Positions 45,321 to 53,112 of a stretch of 64,000 nucleotides of DNA are shown piece after piece. The translations under genes were made by a program, and so were the position numbers. How positions within the stretch are numbered: the stretch's first letter is position 1; every line of letters starts with the position of its first letter. The DNA is from Aurantibacter aestuarii (GTDB taxonomy: Bacteria; Bacteroidota; Bacteroidia; Flavobacteriales; Flavobacteriaceae). Location of the stretch: NCBI RefSeq assembly GCF_003008425.1, contig NZ_PXOQ01000006.1, positions 62,001-126,000 on the forward strand, read 5' to 3'. The notes below the pieces were generated by a model. The model worked only from the letters and a program-made list of their open reading frames with translations, was not told the origin of the DNA and searched no databases.

Positions 45321-45436
45321 TTAAACAATTGCTCAATCCTTAACGCAAATTCTTCAATTCAATAAAATTAGCAATAATAAATTAATTAATTACTGCTCAT
45401 AACAATAGTTTAAAACACTTATTTTAAAAGATAAGA

Positions 45437-46219
45437 TTATAAACTTTTGGTTCTTCCACCATCAACTGGAAGATTTATACCATTTATGTACGCTGCTTTT
45501 CCACTCGCTAAAAATGTAATGGCTGCAGCTAATTCTTCAGGCTTAGCAAAACGCTTTGCAGGAACTGCATTTTTCATAGCGTTGCTGGCTTCATCTTCTG
45601 TTACTCTAGTTTTAGCCGATTTATTTTTAATAATTTCTGTTAAACGCTCTGTTCCTGTAGCTCCAGGAAGTATATTGTTTACTGTAATTCCGAATTGGCC
45701 CAGCTCGTTAGCTAAAGTTTTACTCCAATTAGCTACAGCGCCACGAATAGTATTACTTACTCCAAGTCCGTCTAAAGGTTGCTTCACCGATGTTGAAATG
45801 ACGTTAACAATTCTACCGTATTTCTCTTCTTTCATAAACGGAACAACCGCTTGAGCCAATACGTGATTACATTTTAAATGTTGGGTAAATGCACTTTCAA
45901 ATTCATCTACTTCAGCTGCAAATACAGGTCCGCCTTTTGGTCCGCCAGTATTATTTACCAACACATGAAATCCGTGATTGTTAGCTATAAATTCAGAAAC
46001 CTTGGTTTTTAATTCCGAAGGATTAGAAAAATCTGCCACAATATAATCATGATTTCTATGCTGAGGTAACTCGGCTAAAGTCGCTTTTAATTTGTCTTCG
46101 TTTCTTGCAATAAGGGTTACAATAGCGCCTTCTTCGGCTAAAGCTATTGCAGTTGCTTTTCCAATTCCTGCTGTACTACCGCAAACTAATGCGTGTTTAT
46201 TGTTTAAGTCTAAGTTCAT
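45437..46219 (-). CDS. Atypical short-chain dehydrogenase/reductase-like protein
   Basis: The start is set at 46219 (MNLDLNNKHALVCGSTAGIG, 260 residues). An earlier start at 46264 would translate the palindromic repeat at 46233-46258. The Rossmann motif GSTAGIG and NNTGG are intact. Where classic SDRs have Tyr-x3-Lys this one has Ser155-NTI-Arg159, so the usual catalytic pair is missing, as in the divergent BKR-like SDR subgroup. It lies among kynurenine genes and may act on a muconate intermediate. That role is inferred only from position. Confidence 0.82.
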   Translation of the reverse strand: MNLDLNNKHALVCGSTAGIGKATAIALAEEGAIVTLIARNEDKLKATLAELPQHRNHDYIVADFSNPSELKTKVSEFIANNHGFHVLVNNTGGPKGGPVFAAEVDEFESAFTQHLKCNHVLAQAVVPFMKEEKYGRIVNVISTSVKQPLDGLGVSNTIRGAVANWSKTLANELGQFGITVNNILPGATGTERLTEIIKNKSAKTRVTEDEASNAMKNAVPAKRFAKPEELAAAITFLASGKAAYINGINLPVDGGRTKSL

Positions 46220-46232
46220 AATTTTTATTTTT

Positions 46233-46258
46233 GTCAGGTCGAGCGCAGTCGAGACCTC
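46233..46258. repeat. Palindromic repeat at the end of GIY-YIG gene B
   Basis: AGGTCGAGCGCAG and the facing GTCGAGACCT form an imperfect palindrome. The last codon and stop of the GIY-YIG gene (TGA, complement of 46257-46259) overlap it. The same GAGCGCAGTCGAGACCT core recurs at about 50479-50495. Confidence 0.75.
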
Positions 46259-46577
46259 AATCATTTTCTGGTTTATATTTAGAGTGAGTTACATTTCTAC
46301 ATTCTGATAAAATTTGTAATAAATCAAAATTCCCATTTGCTAATGCATATTTCTTTTTAGCACTCCATTTTTTTATTTTCTTTTCAAAATATATTGCTTG
46401 TTCTACGCTGTTAAACTCTTGTTGAAATATTAATTCTAAAGGTCTTCTTTTGTATGTAAAACAGGTTTTATTTAATCCGTTTTGGTGTTCTTCAAATCGT
46501 CTAATTATGTTATTTGTTATTCCAGTATAAGTTAACCCGTCTGAACATTTCAAAATGTAAACATAATACGTTTTCAT
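46257..46577 (-). CDS. Small GIY-YIG nuclease domain protein (B)
   Basis: The 106-residue protein has YYVYILKCSDGLTYTGITNN (GIY-YIG motif with Thr in the second half: YTG), Arg in NIIRRFEEH and Glu in AIYFEKKIKKWSAKKK. The sequence is distinct from protein A at 43162 but has the same single-domain layout. Its stop lies in one palindromic repeat, and its start codon touches a 79-bp repeat (46578-46656). It splits the kynurenine operon between the SDR and aldehyde dehydrogenase genes, so it looks like an insertion. Confidence 0.9.
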   Translation of the reverse strand: MKTYYVYILKCSDGLTYTGITNNIIRRFEEHQNGLNKTCFTYKRRPLELIFQQEFNSVEQAIYFEKKIKKWSAKKKYALANGNFDLLQILSECRNVTHSKYKPEND

Positions 46578-46656
46578 AATTAACCTCTCGTTAAGCTGCG
46601 CTTGCTATCTTCAATTCAAATATATTTGAATTTCAATAATGCTCGAGGAGACATTT
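46578..46656. repeat. 79-bp intergenic repeat, copy 1
   Basis: It starts AATTAACCTCTCGTTAAGC and ends CTCGAGGAGACATTT. A perfect 20-bp palindrome AATTCAAATATATTTGAATT sits in the middle. It lies between the aldehyde dehydrogenase stop and the GIY-YIG B start, touching the start codon. It differs from copy 2 at one position. Confidence 0.92.
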
Positions 46657-46663
46657 CGTTACT

Positions 46664-48103
46664 TTAATACTTTATACACACATTTTTAGGCTCAGTAAAA
46701 AAGCGTAAAGCTTCAAAACCACCTTCACGACCAACACCAGATGCTTTTACGCCACCAAAAGGTGTTCTTAAATCGCGCATCATCCAAGTGTTTACCCAAA
46801 CAATACCTGCTTGTAATTGGTTACTCATTTGCATGGTTCTGGTTAGGTTGTTAGTCCATAAGGTTGCCGATAATCCGTATTTTACTTTGTTTGTCATGTC
46901 TAAAACTTCGGCTTCAGTCTCAAAAGGCATAATCGTTACCACAGGTCCAAAAATCTCTTCTTGGTTGACGCGGCAATCATCAGTTGGGACTTCTATAACT
47001 GTAGGTTCTAAATAGTAGCCATTTTCAAAACCTTCAACTAAGATCTCGTTTCCTCCACAAAGAATTTTTCCGCCTTCATCTTTAGCTATTTGTATGTATT
47101 CTTTTACTTTTTCTAGGTGTGGTTTAGAAACCAAAGCGCCAATATTTGTGTCTTTTTTAGATGGATGACCAACATTTAAAGCTTTTACTTTTGCTACAAA
47201 ATCGGTTTTAAATTTTTCGTAAATCGAGGCTTCCACAAAAATTCGGCTTCCGCATAAACAAATCTGACCTTGATTAGCAAACGACGAACGTACTGTGGTT
47301 TCTAACATATCATCATAATTACAATCTGCAAAAATGATGTTTGGGTTTTTTCCGCCTAATTCTAAAGATAACTTTTTAAACATAGGCGCTGCCACACGTG
47401 CAATGTGTGCTCCAGTTGCTGTTCCACCAGTAAAACTAATGGCTTTGATGTCTTCATGTTCTATAATGGCTTGTCCTGTTGTGGTTCCTAAACCATGCAC
47501 AATATTTAAAACACCTTTTGGTAAGCCAGCTTCGTTGCAAATTTCGCCTAATAAATAAGCAGTCATTGGTGTGACTTCGCTTGGTTTTGCTACTACACAA
47601 TTTCCTGCTGCTAACGCAGGTGCAATTTTCCAGGTAAATAAATACAAAGGTAAATTCCATGGTGAAATACAACCTACTACACCAATAGATTGACGTAAGG
47701 TGTAATTTATAGCGTCTTGACCAACGCTTTCGTGACTTTCGCTTGCAAATTGCGTAATAGCATTACCAAAAAACCTAAAATTACTTGCCGAACGCGGAAT
47801 ATCTACAGCTTTGGCTAAGCTAATGGGTTTTCCGTTGTCTTTGCTTTCAGCTTCTGCTAAACGCTCTAAATTGGCTTCTATTAATTCTGAAATTTTTATA
47901 AGGATACGGCTGCGTTCTTCTAAAGTAGTTTTTGACCACTGCTTAAAAGCAGATTTAGCAGAACAATAGGCTAGCTCAACGTCTTCTCTAGAGGAATTAG
48001 GAATTTGACTATAAATCATGCCATCACTTGGGTTGTAATTGTCTATCCAAGTGTTATTTACTGGATTTTTAAATTCGCCGTTTATGTAGTTTTTTATGTT
48101 CAT
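46664..48103 (-). CDS. Aldehyde dehydrogenase, probable 2-aminomuconate-6-semialdehyde dehydrogenase
   Basis: The start is taken at 48103 (MNIKNYINGEFKNP, 479 residues). An ATG 24 bases upstream (48127) is also in frame but adds atypical residues. The NAD-dependent ALDH core has Glu in KLSLELGGKNPN and the catalytic Cys in FANQGQICLCGSRIF, plus the C-terminal TPFGGVKASGVGREGG. Family and context fit oxidation of 2-aminomuconate semialdehyde, the product of ACMSD, to 2-aminomuconate. It is flanked on both sides by copies of the 79-bp repeat. Confidence 0.88.
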   Translation of the reverse strand: MNIKNYINGEFKNPVNNTWIDNYNPSDGMIYSQIPNSSREDVELAYCSAKSAFKQWSKTTLEERSRILIKISELIEANLERLAEAESKDNGKPISLAKAVDIPRSASNFRFFGNAITQFASESHESVGQDAINYTLRQSIGVVGCISPWNLPLYLFTWKIAPALAAGNCVVAKPSEVTPMTAYLLGEICNEAGLPKGVLNIVHGLGTTTGQAIIEHEDIKAISFTGGTATGAHIARVAAPMFKKLSLELGGKNPNIIFADCNYDDMLETTVRSSFANQGQICLCGSRIFVEASIYEKFKTDFVAKVKALNVGHPSKKDTNIGALVSKPHLEKVKEYIQIAKDEGGKILCGGNEILVEGFENGYYLEPTVIEVPTDDCRVNQEEIFGPVVTIMPFETEAEVLDMTNKVKYGLSATLWTNNLTRTMQMSNQLQAGIVWVNTWMMRDLRTPFGGVKASGVGREGGFEALRFFTEPKNVCIKY

Positions 48104-48146
48104 TTCATTAACAGATTTTAGAACCAAGAATAGAATTAAGACTTTA

Positions 48147-48225
48147 AATTAACCTCTCGTTAAGCTGCGCTTGCTATTTTCAATTCAAATATATTTGAAT
48201 TTCAATAATGCTCGAGGAGACATTT
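48147..48225. repeat. 79-bp intergenic repeat, copy 2
   Basis: It is identical to copy 1 except for one base (CTATTTTC for CTATCTTC). It lies between the RidA-family stop and the aldehyde dehydrogenase start, 44 bp upstream of the 48103 start on the minus strand. Confidence 0.92.
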
Positions 48226-48260
48226 TCATTGGTACATTTTCAAATTAGCTAATTGCTAAA

Positions 48261-48668
48261 TTATTTTACCGGTTTGTACGCCATCACCTTAATCTCAATC
48301 ACTAAATCTGGATGAGGTAATTGGTGAACTGCAACGGTTGTACGTGTTGGTCCGGTTTCTTTTTCGAAAAACTCGCCATAGGCTTTGTTGTAATCTGCAA
48401 AGTCATTCATGTTTACTAAAAAAGAGGTGACATCGACCACATCTTTTAACGTTGCGCCAACTTTAGCAAGGTTGCGCTCAATGTTTTTTAGCACTTCCTG
48501 TGTTTGAACATAAGCATCTAACTTTTTGGTGTTCATATCGTCAATTAATTCAACGCCTGCAATGGTGTTGTCTGGTCGTCTAGAACTTGTTCCTGATACA
48601 AATATGAAATCGCCCACTTGTTTTACGTGTGGATATGCGCCTCTTGGTGTTACTATTTTTTCTGCCAT
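48261..48668 (-). CDS. RidA family protein, probable 2-aminomuconate deaminase
   Basis: The 135-residue protein has the RidA/YjgF fold and the conserved Arg in [28 protein letters not shown]. One branch of the family deaminates 2-aminomuconate in tryptophan and nitrobenzoate breakdown. Its position next to the 2-aminomuconate-semialdehyde dehydrogenase supports that reaction here rather than the general 2-aminoacrylate deaminase. The substrate assignment is inferred from context. Confidence 0.87.
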   Translation of the reverse strand: MAEKIVTPRGAYPHVKQVGDFIFVSGTSSRRPDNTIAGVELIDDMNTKKLDAYVQTQEVLKNIERNLAKVGATLKDVVDVTSFLVNMNDFADYNKAYGEFFEKETGPTRTTVAVHQLPHPDLVIEIKVMAYKPVK

Positions 48669-49025
48669 AATCTTGTTCTTATGATTTTTTATTTTATGTG
48701 ATGCTGAAACAAGTTCAGCATGACGTTTGTATAATTGACTATTCTGTATTTAGATTAATCAGAATTCACTTCAAAGACTTTTTATTTTACTCTTATTATG
48801 CGATGCTGAAATAGATTCAGCATGACAATGATATTATTTCACATGGTAAATCTGAACTTGTTTCAGATTCTCATCAATTTTTCCTTTAAACTTTAATCAT
48901 AATACTTCTCGATACATTTTAATTTTCCGCTATCGCTTCAATTTAAAACACTCGAAGTGACAAAAACGTAATTGTTACATTGTCAAATTTTCACATTGTT
49001 AAATTAATCCAATTGTTACATTAAT
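48669..49025. repeat. Repeat-filled gap between the RidA gene and kmo
   Basis: This 357-bp gap has no gene. It holds three palindromes: stem ATGCTGAA with loop ACAAG at 48701-48721, stem ATGCTGAA with loop ATAGA at 48803-48823, and stem AATCTGAA with loop CTTGT at 48849-48869. Near 48915-48965 there is a looser repeat with CGCTATCGCTTC and CTCGAAGTGAC. The stems vary while pairing is kept. No strong promoter or terminator for the flanking genes is evident. Confidence 0.8.
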
Positions 49026-50462
49026 TTAGTGATGCATGGTTTTTGCCACATTATCATCATCTAATATATTATTGGTTTCATTTTTCACTTTATCTAAAAG
49101 TGTTTTTAAATAGGTTTGATCTTCTAAATTTGTTGCAGTAATGTCATTATCTGCTAACATATTTAGAATAGCTTTGTCTTGCGCTCTACCACGTAACATG
49201 GCTTCCCTGTAGCCAATGTGCTCATTAAAAGTCACTAAGCTATATTTAGAGGAATACTCTTCTGGAAAGGCTTTTTCAAGAGCCATTTCAATTTTTCGTT
49301 TTTCCTGAAATATAGCCTGACCAACATGATCTTTCATTTCGTGAAAGTTGTCTATGGCTAAATCGGCAATAGCATCGGTATCTTTTTTACGGGTTTTAGA
49401 ATAGGTTTTAAAAATAGTTTCCCAACCCGATTTGTCTAGTTTTAAATCTTTGTGTTGATGTAAAATAGCATCAAATTCTACAACATCTTCAAAAGAAGCA
49501 TTCATACCTTGTCCGTAAAAAGGCACAATTGCATGAGCTGAATCGCCCATAAGTAAGGTATTTCCTTTAAAATTCCATGGGGAACATTTTACGGTTCCTA
49601 ATGGTGCTGTTGGATTTTCGAAAAAGTCTTCAACTAAATTAGGCATTAGTTCTAACGCATCTGGGAATTCTTTTTTAAAGAACTCGGTGACCATTTCCGG
49701 TGTCGTTAAATTGTTAAAGTTATATTCGCCTTCATCATAACTTAAAAATAGAGTTACCGTAAAACTACCATCTAAATTTGGTAATGCAATCACCATAAAA
49801 TCGCCTCTTGGCCAAATATGTAATGCATTTTTAAAAGTTTTATAGTCACCAGTTTCTGAAGGAAGAATACTTAACTCCTTATAGCCATGCGTTAAATAGT
49901 TTTGCGAATAGCTAAATAGAAATTTTTTACCTAAATAATAGCTTTTACGTAAAGCAGATCCTGCGCCATCTGTAGCAATTATAATATCTGCATCTTCTAC
50001 AAATTCTTCTTTTGTATTGTAATCTTGAAAATGGGCTGTGGTATTTTCAAAGTTTACCGACTTACATTTTTTATTAAAATGAATGGTGACGTTTTCTAAA
50101 GCTTCAGCTTCATCTAAAAGCAAGGCATTTAATCCGCCACGAGAAATAGAGTTAATGTATTCATGATCTCGACCGCTATAATTGGACATAAAGGTATTGC
50201 CTTCTTTATCATGAATCATTCGCCCATTCATAGGAATACAAAGTGCTTTTACTTTATCTTCTATGCCTACCAGTTTCATGGCTTTATTACCGCGATCTGA
50301 AAACGCTAAGTTAATAGAGCGACCAGCAGAAATATCTGTTTTTCTAAGATCTGGACGCATTTCGTAAACGGTAACATTGTAGCCGCGTTGTCCCATGCGA
50401 AGCGCTAATAAGCTTCCGCAAAGTCCTGCGCCAATAATTAGTATGTTTTGTTTGTTCTCCAT
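49026..50462 (-). CDS. kmo: Kynurenine 3-monooxygenase
   Basis: The 478-residue FAD enzyme begins NILIIGAGLCGSLLALRMGQRGY (dinucleotide-binding GxGxxG) with EMRPDLR as the ribose contact. The mid-region has LLMGDSAHAIVPFYGQGMNASFED (second FAD motif). It hydroxylates kynurenine to 3-hydroxykynurenine using NADPH and O2. The family ends in hydrophobic residues in eukaryotes; this one ends in a hydrophilic tail, so it should be soluble. Downstream of kynU on the minus strand, separated by a small unknown gene. Confidence 0.95.
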   Translation of the reverse strand: MENKQNILIIGAGLCGSLLALRMGQRGYNVTVYEMRPDLRKTDISAGRSINLAFSDRGNKAMKLVGIEDKVKALCIPMNGRMIHDKEGNTFMSNYSGRDHEYINSISRGGLNALLLDEAEALENVTIHFNKKCKSVNFENTTAHFQDYNTKEEFVEDADIIIATDGAGSALRKSYYLGKKFLFSYSQNYLTHGYKELSILPSETGDYKTFKNALHIWPRGDFMVIALPNLDGSFTVTLFLSYDEGEYNFNNLTTPEMVTEFFKKEFPDALELMPNLVEDFFENPTAPLGTVKCSPWNFKGNTLLMGDSAHAIVPFYGQGMNASFEDVVEFDAILHQHKDLKLDKSGWETIFKTYSKTRKKDTDAIADLAIDNFHEMKDHVGQAIFQEKRKIEMALEKAFPEEYSSKYSLVTFNEHIGYREAMLRGRAQDKAILNMLADNDITATNLEDQTYLKTLLDKVKNETNNILDDDNVAKTMHH

Positions 50463-50475
50463 TTTTATGTTGTTT

Positions 50476-50496
50476 GTTCGAGCGCAGTCGAGACCT
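50476..50496. repeat. GAGCGCAGTCGAGACC repeat upstream of kmo
   Basis: GTTCGAGCGCAGTCGAGACCT starts about 14 bases before the kmo start. The same core occurs at 46239-46257. Confidence 0.7.
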
Positions 50497-50527
50497 GTTT
50501 TAATATCAAAAATTGTTCTTCACTATA

Positions 50528-50603
50528 AACCTCTCGTTAAGCTGCGATTGCTATCTTCAATTCAAATATATTTGAATTTCAATAATGCTCGAGGAGACAT
50601 TTT
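50528..50603. repeat. 79-bp intergenic repeat, copy 3 (76 bp)
   Basis: It runs from AACCTCTCGTTAAGC to CTCGAGGAGACATTT with one base changed against copy 1 (GCGATTG for GCGCTTG) and the first three bases missing. It lies between the small gene at 50626 and kmo, again upstream of a minus-strand gene. Confidence 0.92.
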
Positions 50604-50625
50604 AGTTCTATATTATAAAGGAACT

Positions 50626-50970
50626 TTAGTTTTTTAACTTCTGTTTTAAATATTGATAATCATCATAATCTAATTTTAATTGAGTTAATGACATTTTTTG
50701 AAGATTAGAATTTACATCTTGAAAAGTTACTATATCACTCTTTGAATTAAATTCAATTTTAGAAAAATCTGAATACTCTTGATTAAATTTTAGTTCGTCT
50801 TTTATAATAAGTAGGACTTTTTTTTCTGTAATTAGAAAGAAATCATGTCCTCTTTCCATAAATAAACTTAACCATCCAAATAATTGGTATTGCCAAAAAC
50901 CAATATCGCTTTTAGTCTTTATTTTAACTAAAATTTCTTCATCTTTAATTATTTTGTAATATGGGTTCAA
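50626..50970 (-). CDS. Small protein of unknown function in the kynurenine operon
   Basis: The 114-residue protein has no signal peptide. The pattern (IIKDEEILVKIKT, FFLITEKKVLLIIKDE, IEFNSKSDIVTFQD, a final helix DYDDYQYLKQKLK) resembles a bacterial PH-like domain: seven strands and a C-terminal helix. That is inferred by eye. It starts 5 bases after the kynU stop and precedes a 79-bp repeat and kmo, so it is probably co-transcribed. No catalytic motif is visible. Confidence 0.55.
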   Translation of the reverse strand: MNPYYKIIKDEEILVKIKTKSDIGFWQYQLFGWLSLFMERGHDFFLITEKKVLLIIKDELKFNQEYSDFSKIEFNSKSDIVTFQDVNSNLQKMSLTQLKLDYDDYQYLKQKLKN

Positions 50971-50975
50971 AATTT

Positions 50976-52241
50976 TTATAAGATATTTTTTAATTTCTCT
51001 ACCATATTATACACATCTTGAAAAGAATTGTATAATGGTACAGGAGCACAACGAATGACATCTGGTTCGCGCCAATCTGTAATTACACCAGCTTGGGTTA
51101 ATTTATCGTGTAAACTTCTGTCGGCATTTTTAACTTGAATAGATAATTGGCAACCGCGTTCTTTTGGATGACTTGGTGTTATAATTTTAATATCGGAATT
51201 ATTTAAACCATTTATTAAAAATTCAAAGTAATTGGTTAACTCTTTAGATTTTTCAAGCATGTTATTAAACCCAGCTTCTTTTACCACATCTAAAGACGCT
51301 CTAATTGCTGCCATAGATAAAATGGGCGGATTACTTAATTGCCAACCTTCGGCACCAGGTAATTGGTCGAATTCATCACGCATTCTAAAACGTGTTTGTT
51401 TGTTATGACTCCACCAACCTGTAAATCGGTTTAAGTCTTTATTATTAGCGTGACGCTCGTGCACAAATGCACCAGACAAACTTCCTGGTCCAGAATTTAA
51501 GTATTTGTAAGTACACCACACTGCAAAATCGGCTCCAGAATTGTGTAAATCTAAGTTGACATTTCCTGCGCCATGCGCACAATCGAAACCAACCATGCAG
51601 CCATGTTGGTGGCCTAGATTTGTAATTCGTTTTAGGTCGAAAAATTGACCAGTGTAGTAATTTACGCCGCCAATCATTACTAAAGCAATTTCATTGCCAT
51701 GCTCGTTTAGAATGTGTTCTAAATCCTCATAATTGGCTAATTCTTCACCTTTTCTCGCTTTCCACAGTATTAAACCTTCTTTATCGTCATAACCATGGTG
51801 GCGTAATTGCGATTCTACCGCATACTTATCGCTTGGAAACGCATCGGCTTCTATTAAAATTTTATAACGTTTAGGGGTTGGTTGGTAAAAACTAACCATC
51901 ATAAAATGAAGGTTTGCCGTAAGGGAATTCATAACAACCACTTCCTTGTTTTTAGCACCAACAATGTCCGCCATAGTTTCGGTTAAAAACTCGTGATAAT
52001 GTAACCACGGATTTTTACCTTCGGTATGACCTTCGACACCTAAACGTGCCCAATCATCTAATTCTTGATCTATGTAACTTTTAGTGTTTTTAGGTTGAAG
52101 CCCTAAAGAATTTCCGCAGAAATAAATTAAATCGTTTCCGTTTTTATCTTTTGGGATATGAAATTGACTTCTAAAGTGAGCTAAAGTGTCGTTTTGGTCT
52201 AAATGTTTAGCGTATTCTAGACCAGATTTGTATGTCGTCAC
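50976..52241 (-). CDS. kynU: Kynureninase
   Basis: The 421-residue PLP enzyme has FCGNSLGLQPKNT near the N-terminus, GFDCAHGAGNVNLDLHNSG and the PLP-lysine segment AVWCTYKYLNSGPGSLSGAF. It cleaves 3-hydroxykynurenine to 3-hydroxyanthranilate and alanine. Length is normal. It is the first kynurenine gene on the minus strand. The upstream 120 bp include the terminator of the DUF6503 gene, so a promoter should lie near 52242-52300. Confidence 0.95.
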   Translation of the reverse strand: MTTYKSGLEYAKHLDQNDTLAHFRSQFHIPKDKNGNDLIYFCGNSLGLQPKNTKSYIDQELDDWARLGVEGHTEGKNPWLHYHEFLTETMADIVGAKNKEVVVMNSLTANLHFMMVSFYQPTPKRYKILIEADAFPSDKYAVESQLRHHGYDDKEGLILWKARKGEELANYEDLEHILNEHGNEIALVMIGGVNYYTGQFFDLKRITNLGHQHGCMVGFDCAHGAGNVNLDLHNSGADFAVWCTYKYLNSGPGSLSGAFVHERHANNKDLNRFTGWWSHNKQTRFRMRDEFDQLPGAEGWQLSNPPILSMAAIRASLDVVKEAGFNNMLEKSKELTNYFEFLINGLNNSDIKIITPSHPKERGCQLSIQVKNADRSLHDKLTQAGVITDWREPDVIRCAPVPLYNSFQDVYNMVEKLKNIL

Positions 52242-52304
52242 TAGGTATGGTTTTATGATTCTCTCAAAAATAAGAATTATAAGCTTAGAAATAAAACGTT
52301 TGAA

Positions 52305-52340
52305 ATAAAAGAAAAACGCTTTAACAAATGTTAAAGCGTT
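52305..52340 (-). terminator. Terminator after the DUF6503 gene
   Basis: AACGCTTTAAC (52315-52325) pairs perfectly with GTTAAAGCGTT (52330-52340). On the minus strand it is followed by T-rich TTTCTTTTATTTC. Confidence 0.88.
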
Positions 52341-52364
52341 GCATATTATTTAAAGTATTGAAAA

Positions 52365-53036
52365 TCATTCGGTTTTAACTTCTAGATTTGTAAAGTGTAA
52401 TTTCCAATTTCCTTCTGCTTTAGTGCTACTTGTTGGGAAAGTGATGTTGTTTATGGTTTTGTAATCTCCAAAAGCAGTAGTCATACTTGGTTCTGGATTA
52501 TTTTTTTGTCTAAAAATCCATTCTTCAATTAAAAAATCGTCATTATAATAAATATCATAAGCATCACCTGGTGTGTAGCCGCCATCTCCAGTGTATAATA
52601 AGGTGATTTTGTTTAAATCCTTTTTACTTATTGGCGCTTGTACTTTTACAGGTTCAGAAATTGAAGTTCCCGAATCCCAAACCAGTTGAAATGCTGGTAA
52701 TAACCAGAATTTATCGTTTATAAAACCTTGATCGGCTCTTTGGCTTAAGCTATCTACTTCTGCTCTTAAATAAGTAATCGTTTCCGTTTTAGAAATGGCA
52801 GTGACTTGATTGGTTTTTGGTTTCCAGATCCACGTACGGTCGTAATGTGTAGAATTTTTATCGACATTAAAAGTAAATGTTAACTCGGTTACTTTATTCC
52901 AGTGGTTAATGCCATGAGCTTCTGCAATTTTTTCGGCAACCGTTAATTCCTTTACAGGCTCTGTGTTTTGTTTTTCGCTTTGTTTACAAGATAAAAAGCA
53001 AAACATAGTAGTTAGTAGTGATAGGTATAGTTTCAT
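52365..53036 (-). CDS. DUF6503 family lipoprotein
   Basis: The start is at 53036 (MKLYLSLLTTMFCFLSCKQS, lipid Cys at 17), 223 residues. A longer frame from 53129 would overlap the divergent methyltransferase gene and lack a signal. The body has ELTFTFNVDKNSTHYDRTWIWKPKTNQV and YIYYNDDFLIEEW-like beta strands; the family seems to be a beta-barrel or LolA-like fold in Bacteroidota envelopes. Role unknown. It ends at its own terminator ahead of kynU. Confidence 0.82.
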   Translation of the reverse strand: MKLYLSLLTTMFCFLSCKQSEKQNTEPVKELTVAEKIAEAHGINHWNKVTELTFTFNVDKNSTHYDRTWIWKPKTNQVTAISKTETITYLRAEVDSLSQRADQGFINDKFWLLPAFQLVWDSGTSISEPVKVQAPISKKDLNKITLLYTGDGGYTPGDAYDIYYNDDFLIEEWIFRQKNNPEPSMTTAFGDYKTINNITFPTSSTKAEGNWKLHFTNLEVKTE

Positions 53037-53112
53037 AAAATAGAATTTATGTAAAGTTAGAAATCTAAATTGAACTTTATGTGTTATTTTAGAGCAATCA
53101 TTAGTAAAATTT

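Noticed and set aside
45447-45854. Open frame of 135 codons on the plus strand antisense to the SDR gene
   Set aside because: The SDR reading has clear domain motifs; the antisense product has none.
46220-46264. Upstream start of the SDR gene
   Set aside because: The added residues are encoded by the palindromic repeat and are absent from the SDR fold.
43121-46656. Composite transposon with the two GIY-YIG genes as ends and acmsd, dioxygenase and SDR as cargo
   Set aside because: The two GIY-YIG proteins differ clearly and their flanking repeats are of different families. The cargo belongs to a pathway with genes outside this span.
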